Positions 24,503 to 34,597 of a stretch of DNA of 64,000 bases are shown here, piece after piece. The stretch's first letter is position 1. Every line of letters begins with the position of its first letter. The position numbers and the translations under genes were made by a program. The notes beneath the pieces are model-generated. The model did not search any database and had not been told where the DNA came from. It was given only the letters and a program-made list of their open reading frames with translations. Source of the stretch: Lojkania enalia (lineage: Eukaryota; Ascomycota; Dothideomycetes; Pleosporales); contig ML986692.1 of NCBI GenBank assembly GCA_010094045.1, positions 1 through 64,000 on the forward strand, written 5' to 3'.

Positions 24503-26190
24503 TCAACCAACAATTGCCTTATTTTCATCCCTGATGTCACAATCCATATCTCCACAAAGTGTGATGTGATAATTCAGAGAAATTCGTCCCAACGGAGCAG
24601 TGAGGATGCACTGATGATTGGTGTATTCAAAATCGATGTTAGTCATCCAATCTACACGGTCTTCACAAAAAGTGCCATATCTAATCCCTCCGGTATAAGC
24701 CATCCAAGACCATGACGGAGGTTTCACCATCTCGCCAGATTCTGATATCTCTTTGCGCATGAAATCAAAGATTGGTTTCATGCACTCATGTCCAGAACGC
24801 TGCCAAAGCAGACTTTGGCCAAAGAAACTCTTGAGAACGCCAAATGCGCTTTGTGTTTTGTAGGGTGTCGCCAGCCGGAATTCGAGCCCACCCATAGCGA
24901 CTGGCCTGTCTAATTTTTTGGGTAAGGCCGAGTTTCGAATGTCTGGTAAACATATCTTTGAACACTGTCCAGTCTTGCGTGGTTTCTGATAACTCCAAAT
25001 TGGGAAACTGGGAACTTCCTAAAGCATTCAGAGGTTTTGTGAGATCCATATCAGTCAGCACATAGTCTATTTGCCTAAGCAAAATACAGAGGACGTTCGA
25101 ATGTGCGTACCTCATACCCTTGTCAACAGATTTGGACCAGATCGCAGACCCACACTCCCAGTAGATCTATTCTCCTGTGAAATGGATAGTTCGACGCGAC
25201 AAGGCCCGTTCCTGTAGTATCCATCCGCGAGTGCTTAGTTCTGCATTCTCCACGTCATCTTCAAAATTCCCAACCGCGTTGACTGCAGGGGAAAAAGCAA
25301 TTGTACAGTAAGCTGAGGCAAACACTTCTTCCATTCTTCTACATTCAGAACCCCAGTTAAGCGGCCGTCTTGAATTATACATAGAGAGTCGATCCAGAGA
25401 AAACGCACTCCCAGTTTTCTGGTGATGTGTGCGGCGTCTTGATATGTTTGAGGTAGGTCTTTAATATATGTTCCTCCGCGTCGTTCGTCTAAGTTGACCG
25501 TTGTACATGTAGGGGTGTTATTCTACCAACGATGTGAGAGGGCAATGTAAATTCCCCAAGCCTCTCCATCCGTAACTTGGAGTCGAATGCGGTCCATATC
25601 ATCCTCATTACCAACTCCAATATCAATCACTCTGGTTGGGAGGCGGCCAACATAAGAATCGGCATGTTTATGATAACCATCGCATATTTGAAGCCACCTC
25701 CTACACAGTGATGCATCGGCCTCGCTCCTTTTTCAGGAATTATTGGGATCTCTTTTTGCTGGGTCACGGATGACTCTACTTCCACAAAGACTCTCGGTAT
25801 CTCTGAAATGGAATAGTTCGCAGTTTCTCCTTCTACAGAGAGAGACAGCGCCGTTGCAAAGATATTTATCTCGTTCACCTCCGCAGAGTAGTGAGGGCCA
25901 ACAGATGAAAGGATTAGCTTGTAGAAATCGCATAGTTCTGCTCTCTTGTATAGCTCCGAGAAGTTGTTGCAAAGCTTGCGTCTCTGTCCCCGGAACAGGG
26001 CCCGGGAATCGATAACGGGTAATTGCTTACATAATTCGCAGGAGTGGTTTGCAGTAATAAAATTGAAAATGCGCTTTGGCTTTGTACGATATGGGAGTGG
26101 CCTACACTCCTGCAAATTGCGCAAGTCAGCTTCTCGGGCAGCTACTTCTGCCAACACGCCCTCGCCCCGGATTCGATCAGATCGGACATT
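24503..26190 (-). pseudogene. HET-domain (heterokaryon incompatibility) pseudogene
   Basis: Minus-strand remnant of a HET-domain gene; intact family members trigger cell death on fusion of unlike hyphae. The front part (26157-25627) has the usual Cys-containing region (CELCKQLP). A frame change follows near 25.63 kb. The HET core is recognisable as YIALSHRW, DLPQTYQDA and FLWIDSLCIIQD. The Gly that should follow SHRW is replaced by TAG at 25523-25525. Another frame change near 25.38 kb leads into ASAYCTIAFS and STRGWILQERALSRRTIHF, then TAG at 25167-25169. A further shift near 24.92 kb leads to the family's closing blocks (LLWQR, PSWSWMAY), ending at 24503. With two stops and at least three frame changes inside conserved blocks, introns cannot explain the lesions. 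No intact product is expected. Confidence 0.85.
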
Positions 26191-26637
26191 TTAAAAGTGT
26201 TTGTCTTCATCTTGCGCATCGACAAAGTAGGGAATGCGGTTCCATTTTCCATTGAGTCGGATATCCAAGAAGCCGCTACCGCCCTTCATGACCTGCTCCA
26301 CAGCATCCCATATCGTCGCCCCGGACAACATCATGTTTCCTCTGGTATTCCGGTCGTCCGAGTCGGATTGGTTCCTAGGATTGTCTCCGTTTCCTGCATC
26401 GCCCAAATCCTTTTTGACATCGTTGTTTGTTTCAGCCCAGGCGTGTTCTCTCCATGCCCGATCTTCTTCGTCGTTCATGATGCGCCTCTTCTCTTTTTGC
26501 TTAGCCCAGAGAACGTATGTCCCTATTACCCAATCTATGTATATTTCGCTCGAGACGTTTGGGACGCGTATGATTGAAGCCCCACCTTCAGCCTCGATTT
26601 GCTCGGGTTCGTTCGATGTCATTTTCGATACTTCCAT
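26191..26637 (-). CDS. Unknown 148-aa ORF, in frame with the HET remnant
   Basis: An ATG-initiated frame of 148 codons, hydrophilic and acidic in the middle (DDRNTRGN region), with no signal peptide, membrane segment or known domain. Its TAA (26193-26191) is the only stop between it and the first HET fragment, which continues in the same frame. It may therefore be the N-terminal part of the HET gene cut off by a CAA-to-TAA type change, rather than a separate gene. Alternatively, it is an independent small gene whose stop lies one base before an ATG in another frame (26189). I cannot separate these from sequence alone. Confidence 0.35.
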   Translation of the reverse strand: MEVSKMTSNEPEQIEAEGGASIIRVPNVSSEIYIDWVIGTYVLWAKQKEKRRIMNDEEDRAWREHAWAETNNDVKKDLGDAGNGDNPRNQSDSDDRNTRGNMMLSGATIWDAVEQVMKGGSGFLDIRLNGKWNRIPYFVDAQDEDKHF

Positions 26638-27168
26638 CAGCTTTTCCCTTCGCTCATCCGACTACTACAGCAGTTTGACGCACGGATTGTGAGAGAGTTG
26701 TAAAGGCTTATAGACTATTTCAGTTACTATGTCGCCGAGTGTGTTTTAGTACGTATGGAGGAAGCTGAATAGGCAGCAATGTTACATCCACCTTGCTTGG
26801 TAAGACCGCATCGTAATCAGCAGTACTTACGATTTCTCGTCATAGGTTATCTTTTGAACGAATCGCGTGCTGCCATGAATCTAATCCCATGCATAAAATA
26901 GGAATCTATCATCCCTGGGATGTGTGTAGACAACCCTACATTATTATCTTTGTACATAGGCCTATCAAGTTGCTAAAGTCGTACTAGTTGATTTTAATAT
27001 TTTTTCATTAAATGCAACCCACAGACAATATTGTCAGCGTCGATCAACACACGCTTAAGCGCTATCAGGAGTAGATATCATTACAAGCATCATCCCAACA
27101 AAGACGTATTTAAATAGAAAGGTGTTAAATCAATTGTCAAGGACAACGACACACCTCGCTCTGGAAGC
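26638..27168. other. Intergenic between HET remnant and AAA-like gene
   Basis: Divergent 5' flank for both neighbours, 531 bp and AT-rich. No TATA box or repeat stands out. Confidence 0.5.
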
Positions 27169-28792
27169 ATGCCTACAAGCCCCGAAATGTCTGCTCGTAA
27201 TGCAAAGAATAACCCGCTAGACGACACGCTCTGCGAACATGCGGATATATCACATGAAATCGACATGACACCCGACGTACCTATAATTGCTCATGGAGAA
27301 ATCGTAATCCAGAGCCCTTGTCTAATAAAGGCACTCACCGAAGACATCTTGAAAGGCTACCCTGGACTCTCTCATGAACTATCAAAATTTGAGTCTAGAG
27401 CACCATTTCAGCCTTTCGTGCATAGATGGGGGGATCCTCTAAAGTTTATGAAGAGGCGCAATTTGGATGAGACAACAAGAATGCATACAATCATTTTGTA
27501 TAAGATGCTTGAAGGGGAGTTGCTCGACACAGTCGGAGTATTCAAGCAGCACATTTTGAACCGAGATATCACTTTCGACCACGCGTGGATGATATTTCAG
27601 CCGGGCTGCATCGTGGTGTCTTCGTCCAAGCTTGATCTAGCTGCTTTTGAACTGCAGAGAGCAGAATACGGAGAGAACCAGCACGGCAAGATTTTGCGCC
27701 TCCACTGCGAATGCCTAGATTGGAACGGAATTCAATATTGTCGGGGGTTGTTGAATATTGACCTCCTTGGGTTTGATGGTACAAGGAAGATTAATACGCT
27801 TGAAGTGTTCCCGATGGAGCTCTCTGATGACAAGGGGCAGATAAAACACCAATTAATGAAGAAAGGTGAACGTTTTGAGTCCTTGGTACATCATCAATAC
27901 CAAGAGTAAGTCTATAGAGTTCAAAGCAACTCTTTTCTTACTTAGAGGAGCGCTAATTTCCTATAGCTATTCAGGCCCTGCAATTACACGGGACAAAAAT
28001 GGCTGTGAGCAAGAAATCCAGGTTTTAGAGCGTATTATCATCGATGCTAAGTCGTTCAACCAACTGAGCCCACACTGCTCCCGGCGTTGGAAGCGGATGA
28101 GCGCTAGAGACTATGACATGCTCGTCACCAGCAGAGCGACTCAGACCGCCATGAAGAAACTGAGAGTAAATGTCAAGGGAGGTCCTGTCATAAACCTAGG
28201 TATATATCACCATTTGATCTGCAGGTCGACAATGCGCGGATACTCCATCAAGCTGAAGAGATGGCTTGAATTCTTCGTCAGCAACGTTACGGATACCTTT
28301 CAAAATGCAAGCACTGTTGACGACGTCGTCTTCTCAGGAGAAATGGAAGATCTCATCTCTAGCTTCACCCGGGTACGGTCTAAGAACCCCCATCTCCTTT
28401 GAACTGCTGACCAGCTCGAGCACATTGGCATGAGCATCCATATTCTAGGACACCAAATCATGTCAAAGGGGATAACTGCAGAGACGGTATCGAACAGAAT
28501 CGGTATACCGCTACTCACAATCAGCCCTGATGACCTAGGCACTAGCTTGCTCCAAACAGAGTTGCACTTGTGCGAAGTCTTGGATCTTGTTCATCGATGG
28601 AATACCCTTCTTCTTCTAGACGCGTTCGATTTCTTACTTGAAGAAGGCTCAAACTATGGCTTTGGATTAGACAACGTTCTTGATATAATCGTACATTACC
28701 TTAACAATCACGACTATAAAGGCCCGTTCTTTATATCTACAAACCGAGAGGATGATGTATACAAAGTCCTTCTCTTAGCTTCGGATAATTGA
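27169..28792 (+). CDS. AAA-ATPase-like protein with degenerate Walker motifs
   Basis: Exons 27169-27905, 27967-28372 and 28415-28792 join in phase to 506 aa. The N-terminal half matches the fungal family that carries an uncharacterised domain (DUF7025-type) before an AAA core: HTIILYKMLEGELL, DHAWMIFQPG, GRIIID-like ERIIIDA, and RGYSIKLKRWLEFFV. The AAA part follows but is eroded. Where GPPGVGKT is expected there is GHQIMSKG (393-400): the Lys is kept, the glycines and Thr are lost. Walker B LLLLDE is LLLLDA (Glu to Ala at 451). The sensor-like STNRE is kept, and the protein stops soon after, missing the C-terminal half of the core. Three clean exons without stops argue against a recent pseudogene, but ATP hydrolysis is unlikely. 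It is either a pseudoenzyme or a gene early in decay. Confidence 0.7.
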
Positions 28793-30934
28793 GATGGATG
28801 ACCGTATTACGGGCCGTTTCGTAAGAATCTAGGATGAAGCACTCGAGTCATCCCGCCAATAAATATCCTCCTCCTTTATTTGCAGGTCTTATATATGTGT
28901 AGCCTAACAATTCTAATTATAGGGCTAATTCACATAAGACGGATAAGTCCTTGATTATTTCTTCCTGTATCTATGCAATCACCAACCTCCCAACCCTTTT
29001 CCTGCTATCAACACGCTATATCCGCACGCACTTCGCATTAGCTACATGAGTATTCATATGGTTAGTAACCCCCTGAGATAACGTAAAAAGCCTTCAAAAA
29101 AAAAAAAAAAAAAAAAAAAAAGAATCGCCCATGCCCACCCACTTCGGCCAATTTCACAAATTTATCATTTGACAATCCAGTTAAATTTATAAGACTCCAA
29201 TCCACTATGATGCGATGAACGGTGACAGCGGTTCTTTGCAATTTCCATCCTAGAGCTCGACGGCCCAAATGTGAGGGAGCTCGGCGTTGCATTGTGTAGA
29301 ACCAGGTCAACCCACTGAAAATCCACGGGTTCACTGCTTGTTTTTTCGGTGTTCGTGGGAACTAACCACCTATAGTCGTTAGGGATCGAGTGGAATTGAT
29401 TTTAAAGTCCACGTTTCTGCTGTATTGTCTGCACATGGTGCCTGAAATACTCGATCCACCCTTATTCACCTCCGTGCACTAACCGCAAACCTAACACCGC
29501 CCTCTCCACCGTCTACCATCACAAATTCTTTTATACTCCAATTTTAGCTCTAGGCCGACCTCCCATTCCTGGGATCATACCCAAACGCCTACCTTGGACC
29601 CCTCTCCTCTACTCGTTTCACTTCAACACCATCGCTAAACTTACTCATCAACAACACAAATATCCACCAAGCTAGAATACCAAATCCAAATAGCAGTACC
29701 CATCCAACCCCCCACATCTATCGCACAAAAAACGAAATCTAATTCACGCCTTCAACCTCTGAGCTCGACGTTACTCTTTCTCATTCCTCTTTCAACACTA
29801 ACAACCTCTACTCCCACAACCCTCCAACCCCACACAGCACATGTTCATCTCTCTCCTTATTGAATCCCTCAGCCCGATCCACTACACTCATCGCAGATCG
29901 CAATCTCCCCCACCACAGTTCGTCCACACGCTTTCCCCGCACCATCTCACGTTTCAACCCACACCTCCGCCGAGACACTGGCTCCGTAGATCCCATCAAA
30001 ATGTACAAAGATCTTAGGGAAGCGGGAAGGATAGATGGTTTCATGCTCAGTTTAGTTCTCCACGCATCACGCATAGTCCACCAATACACCCAACAAACAT
30101 CACATCACAACTCTCACAAAACACAACCATTGGAACTACCTATATTCATCGTTCTCACTAAAACGTGCTATATACCAAACACCAAACTCAAAAGAAAATA
30201 CCGCCCTATTGAACAGTAACCTAGTCAAATCACACAGATACCAGGGTTTTCCATTACAGATGAGTAGAGGGAGACTTTACTAATTGGTACTATAGAGGAT
30301 ATGGGTTGGATTTGATTGGGGAACGTCGAGATGAAGAGTCGCAGCGACGGGAGACGGTGAGAGGGACACTGAGTACAATAGAGACAGCAAGGACCCGGGT
30401 TGACCAACCCTTTAATATAGGTCATCCACGCCCTCTTTCCTCCCCTTCCAAAAAAAAAAGGAACGACAAAAAGTGGGAAAAAGGAGTGACCAGTGACCTC
30501 CGCATAGCCCCGCGCCTATGATGAGGATGAAAAAGAAGGAAAAGGTTGCCCGTTTATTTGCCATAATAAAAACACCCTAGACGCCGTATTTATTTAAGAG
30601 GTCCTATACACAACTGGTGGAATGTAAGAGTGTGCATCCCACCAAACTAGTAAAGCTTGGAGCCGCAGAACCCGCTAGGCCTGCCATTGCCAAGGGTAGA
30701 TGACAGTGTCCCTTCGAGCAAGCGGAAACAAGCAATGTTCTTGTTCTCATCAAGCATCGTCGCACAATCGGCACATGAGTGATCCGATGGTCCCAAACAT
30801 AACAAGAGGCGAGCGAGGAATTACAAAGGTAGAGGTATTCGATAGTGGAATTTGGAGGTTTCGTCGATTTCGGACGCCGACAAACACGGGACAATAGCAG
30901 ATTATGCCATGTCGTAATCGTTCGATCGGCTAGA
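28793..30934. other. Intergenic, 2.1 kb
   Basis: No convincing gene. A 26-A run lies at 29096-29121. The segment 29.45-30.2 kb is rich in C, A and T and poor in G, and contains a 119-codon frame (29860-30219) without domain support. The last few hundred bases are the 3' flank of the WSC gene. Confidence 0.5.
29096..29121 (+). repeat. Poly-A run (26 A)
   Basis: Twenty-six consecutive A in otherwise unremarkable intergenic DNA. Confidence 0.9.
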
Positions 30935-31887
30935 TTAGTTTCCATCAGGATTCGTAACCTAGAAAATGCATTAGTTTCGAGACGGCGCGCATTTCACGGA
31001 AAAGGCAGCTCTACCTTCAATATCCGCCTTGAGTAGTCTTCATTATCTGCAATACTGCCATTGCTTTGCCTTCTTGCCATAAACTCGGGATCTAGGCGTG
31101 AGTCGGTCATAGAGGAGCTACTAGTGTGTAGCTTGCCACCCACGAACGAGTTTACGGCGGCTTGTCGGCGATACTCTTCCTCAACCTCACGCCGCTTCTT
31201 ATGGCGGAGATAGAACACTACACCGGCGATGATTGCTGCAAGCACAACAACACCAACTACTACACCAGCCGCAATGCCAGCCTTGTTCGGGCCGCTATTT
31301 CCCTTTGACTCTTTCGGCGCATCGGTTGCTGTAACAACGACAGTGGAAGCTACGTCGGAGACTTGAGGCGCGGGCGTCTTCGAGGGAGCGGCTGTGGATG
31401 ATGAAATAGATGACGGGTCAAAGTTGTCAATTCTGTTCTTTGTCAAGCCGGTGAGCGATATCCACCACATTGAAGGTCCACCGCCTGCGATCAACATAAG
31501 CATCTACTACTCTGCTATCAAGCGCTGTCACCTACATTGGTTCTGATCAAATCCGTTGCACGGAGTATCGCAGCTGGAATTATCGACCTGTGCTTTCTTC
31601 ATCGGAATGAGCTCTCCACACCAGCAGTTGCTTCCATCGACAAGTCCCATGACGGGTTTCTGCAGCAACAAGCAAATCCGCTGACAGTTGCCACCAGTCT
31701 GATATATATACGAGCCGTGATCTTCGAGTGGTTGAGGGTCACTGAAGCATCCAACGTCTGTCATGGCGCTGGCTAGGACGCTAGCGGTTGGGGTTGGGAT
31801 CGAGACGACCGACGAGACCGTCATTGCGGAAGCCATTGAGAGTATCGAGGCCGCTACGATGGCGGACGCGAGTCTTGTTGAAATCAT
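30935..31887 (-). CDS. WSC-domain cell-wall stress sensor
   Basis: Single-pass plasma-membrane protein of the Wsc/Slg1 type, which in yeasts and moulds senses wall stress and feeds the Rho1-Pkc1 pathway. Exons on the minus strand are 31887-31536, 31484-31015 and 30958-30935, giving 281 aa. A signal peptide (residues 1-21, ending SMASA) precedes a WSC domain (about 43-125). Visible landmarks are GCFSDP, GNCQRIC, NCWCGELIP and CNGFDQNQCGGG, with the regular cysteines. A Ser/Thr/Pro-rich stretch leads to the membrane helix AGVVVGVVVLAAIIAGVVFYL and a basic RHKKRR stop-transfer. The cytoplasmic tail ends RRILKVTNPDGN once the last intron is removed; without that splice the frame stops at 30994. 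The tail and its ending match the usual fungal Wsc tail. The Ser/Thr-rich region is short for a Wsc sensor. Confidence 0.9.
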
Positions 31888-32718
31888 TATGTATGTGGAT
31901 TAGAGAACAAAGTCGAGCACGACGCGCGACGACTCTAAGAGCCCCTTCGTCCAGACCAGCAGGGAGGAGCTATTCTCGTCAGCGTCGTGTTTGTTGCGGT
32001 CGACAGCAAACCACGTGTCATACCTATGGTCTAAACAGTGAAGGATGTGCGCATGAAGTGGCTTTGACGTCGATAGGGTGGTCGCGGTAGTGATTCGGCG
32101 GCTATCGGGCGTTGGCTGGGCGGCGGCGGTGGCGATTGTTATTGTGATGGGAATGATGTTGAACGAGGGTCGTGAAGGCGGTTGTGAATAAGGAGTGAAT
32201 AACAGGCTCAGGTGACGGTCTTCGATGCTGGCCTAGCTGAGGACTCGCTCAACGATGTCCGGCCTGTCGACTTCGAAACACGATGGGATGAGGCCCTGGA
32301 ATGCACTGTTTCGCGTTTGACCCCTTATTCTCCTGGCGACGGAGTGCACACACGCAAAGGGAATATATCAGCGAGTTGGGGAGGGAGCGTGAGTAGGGTT
32401 GGCAAGTAACGAGGAACAAGCAACAGACAAGTTTGAACGAGTGTGGATGTCTTCACAAGGAGACGACGACAAGGACGGACGATGGGTGGGTGAGCAGAGG
32501 GCTGGGGCTGGAGAGGTGGGCCGTTGTGTGAAAGGGGACGGGACACGAGCGCTCTTGGAGAAATGAGCCGTGCAGGGGCCACGCTTCCGGAGTTGCCAGT
32601 CAGGGACGCGCTTCCGTGGCCCGACCCAGCACGACTAGGACAAGCCCATGTATTATTGATTATACATACATAGATAGCGCGCCGCGATCAATATCGCCGT
32701 GCATCGCGCCATAAAGGC

Positions 32719-32721
32719 AGC

Positions 32722-32752
<31 letters not shown>
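32719..32752 (+). repeat. CAG/AGC trinucleotide repeat
   Basis: About eleven consecutive CAG/AGC units with a short imperfect start, in non-coding DNA some 0.8 kb upstream of the WSC start. Confidence 0.9.
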
Positions 32753-32753
<1 letters not shown>

Positions 32754-34354
32754 GCCTATGTGCGCACGCGGAGAGACGTGGACGGCCCTGCCCGAGTCTC
32801 TCACGATACCTAAGCACTTATCTAGCTAGCGGAACAAGACGTGGACGGCGTCAGGGCGAACGAACTGCCGGCGAATCAGAGCGCGGTGCCTGGACCAGGG
32901 GCCGGGCGGCTTGCAGGCCTATCCTTTCCACCGTCGCGCACTTCATCTGCCACTTGTTTCACCCTCTATGTATATCGCTCCACGACCCGGCGGGCATACC
33001 TGGGTAGCCTCGCCCGCACGCTCCCGAACATTCCCAAAAAACCCGTCTGCTCGGCGTCCCAGACGTCCGCTGACAGCTGCAGCCGCGCGGCGCCTGCGAA
33101 AATGTTTTGTCGACCGGCAAAGAGGCCTTGGCGCGACAAGTGCGGCTTATCTTGCGTCTGCTTTGGGTGTGTTGCGAATTGTTGGACCTGCGTTGCTCTG
33201 GAGTCTGGACTGTTATCGGTTGGTTATCTAATGTCAGCGGCTATCCACTGTACCGTCTTTTCGGTGCGTGTGGAAATGAATAGGGCAGTGTGCAACCGCC
33301 AAGCTCCACGTGATGGCCACAAGCTCGGCCGAAGCAAATCCCCAACACTTTGGAGTCTCCTGCCATCACTACGAGTGCGAAGATGTTGTAAAGCCGCATC
33401 AATCAGTATCCTTTGATCTAGAGAAGAGGTATAAGGAAGTAGGATTGGCGATCTGTCTGCACTACATATCCTGGCCTCATGTGCACGTCAGCGAACCTTT
33501 ACCGAGGATTGGACGCACTGCATCAGCGGTACTTATAGAGTACGACCAGGCTACTCAAGTGCAGCCCATTCGAAACAATTCTACATAGAACTTCGCCCTT
33601 CGGATCGTAGAAGGACTCGATGCGAGCCAGCTGCAGAAAAAGCTGGAATTGTGACTCTCGGCCACTGTAACCCGGGCTGACAATTACCAGCTTCCGTTTA
33701 CGAACAATGCTCTCTCGCAATTTTGGAATCACTCTTCGTATAGTCTCGAATTAGAGTGTCGGGCCTCATATCTCTGACTGTCCGTACGGCATGCATTTTG
33801 CCCGTTCTTCACTTGAGATTCCACGGAATGATAATCGAACATGCACTGCTTAAAGCTGTGTCTCTCTGCGCAAAATTCTCGACCTTCATGCAAGCCATAA
33901 CCAAAAAGCAACTGTGACCTAGCACGTGTAACACAATATCTTGACAGCTGTTTGAGATTGCTCCACGGCATAGCAGAATGAAGAAAAAAAAATAAAAAAT
34001 TCGGGGGTTGGAACCGTGCCATCATTCTTCGTGGCCTGGCCCTATGCCATCTGCTATAAGGTGGCGTACATAATGCTTGATTGAACTCTGAAATGGCTTC
34101 TATGCTATGGGCAAGAACTGCCACTGCTGATGGCACTGACAGTATAATTGAATTTTATCGCCACCTAAATATCAACAGAGTCAAACGAACATTCCAGTAT
34201 TATAATTCCGTATAGGCTAAGTATTCAAGTTATTGTATACGTCGTCTTCCCAAATCCCTCTCGGAATGACTTTGCGTTGGTTAGGTCGGACTGTCGCGCA
34301 GCCTGACTCCGTGACCATATCATCGACTCTCAAAAATGCAAGAACAGAAACGAA

Positions 34355-34392
34355 ATTATATTATTATAATTATCATTATCATCATTATTATT
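34355..34392 (+). repeat. ATT/ATC-type low-complexity repeat
   Basis: A roughly 38-bp run of ATT, ATA and ATC triplets, about 200 bp upstream of the 34598 start. Confidence 0.7.
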
Positions 34393-34597
34393 CAGCTTAG
34401 ACACACGTAGTATTACCGCTTCAAATAGTAATGCCTTACCGATGGGAGCATTGCCCACACACCATAATTGTTGTCCTATATTTCATTAGTCAATAGCGGC
34501 GCCGGCTGCTTACTAAGTCTCTGTAGCACAACCGCTTCCTAGGCACCTTTCCAAGCTCCAAGCTCCGGTGTGTATCAATGGAACAACACCGCGCTTA

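Larger units (their letters stand above)
31888..34597. other. Long divergent intergenic region
   Basis: 2.7 kb between the WSC gene and the 819-aa gene, which diverge. The first kilobase is GC-rich with a CAG repeat; the last part is AT-rich with an ATT-type repeat at 34355-34392. Several frames of 90-190 codons occur at 32.7-33.6 kb but overlap each other, are Arg/Ser/Ala-biased and match no family. The region probably supplies promoters and long leaders. Confidence 0.55.

Noticed and set aside
29860..30219. 119-codon frame in the 28.8-30.9 kb spacer
   Set aside because: Biased in His, Ser and Thr by C/A-rich DNA; no domain or transcript-like structure.
32841..33416. 191-codon frame upstream of the WSC gene
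   Set aside because: Overlaps two other frames in the same GC-rich stretch, is biased in composition, and matches no family; better explained as leader or promoter DNA.
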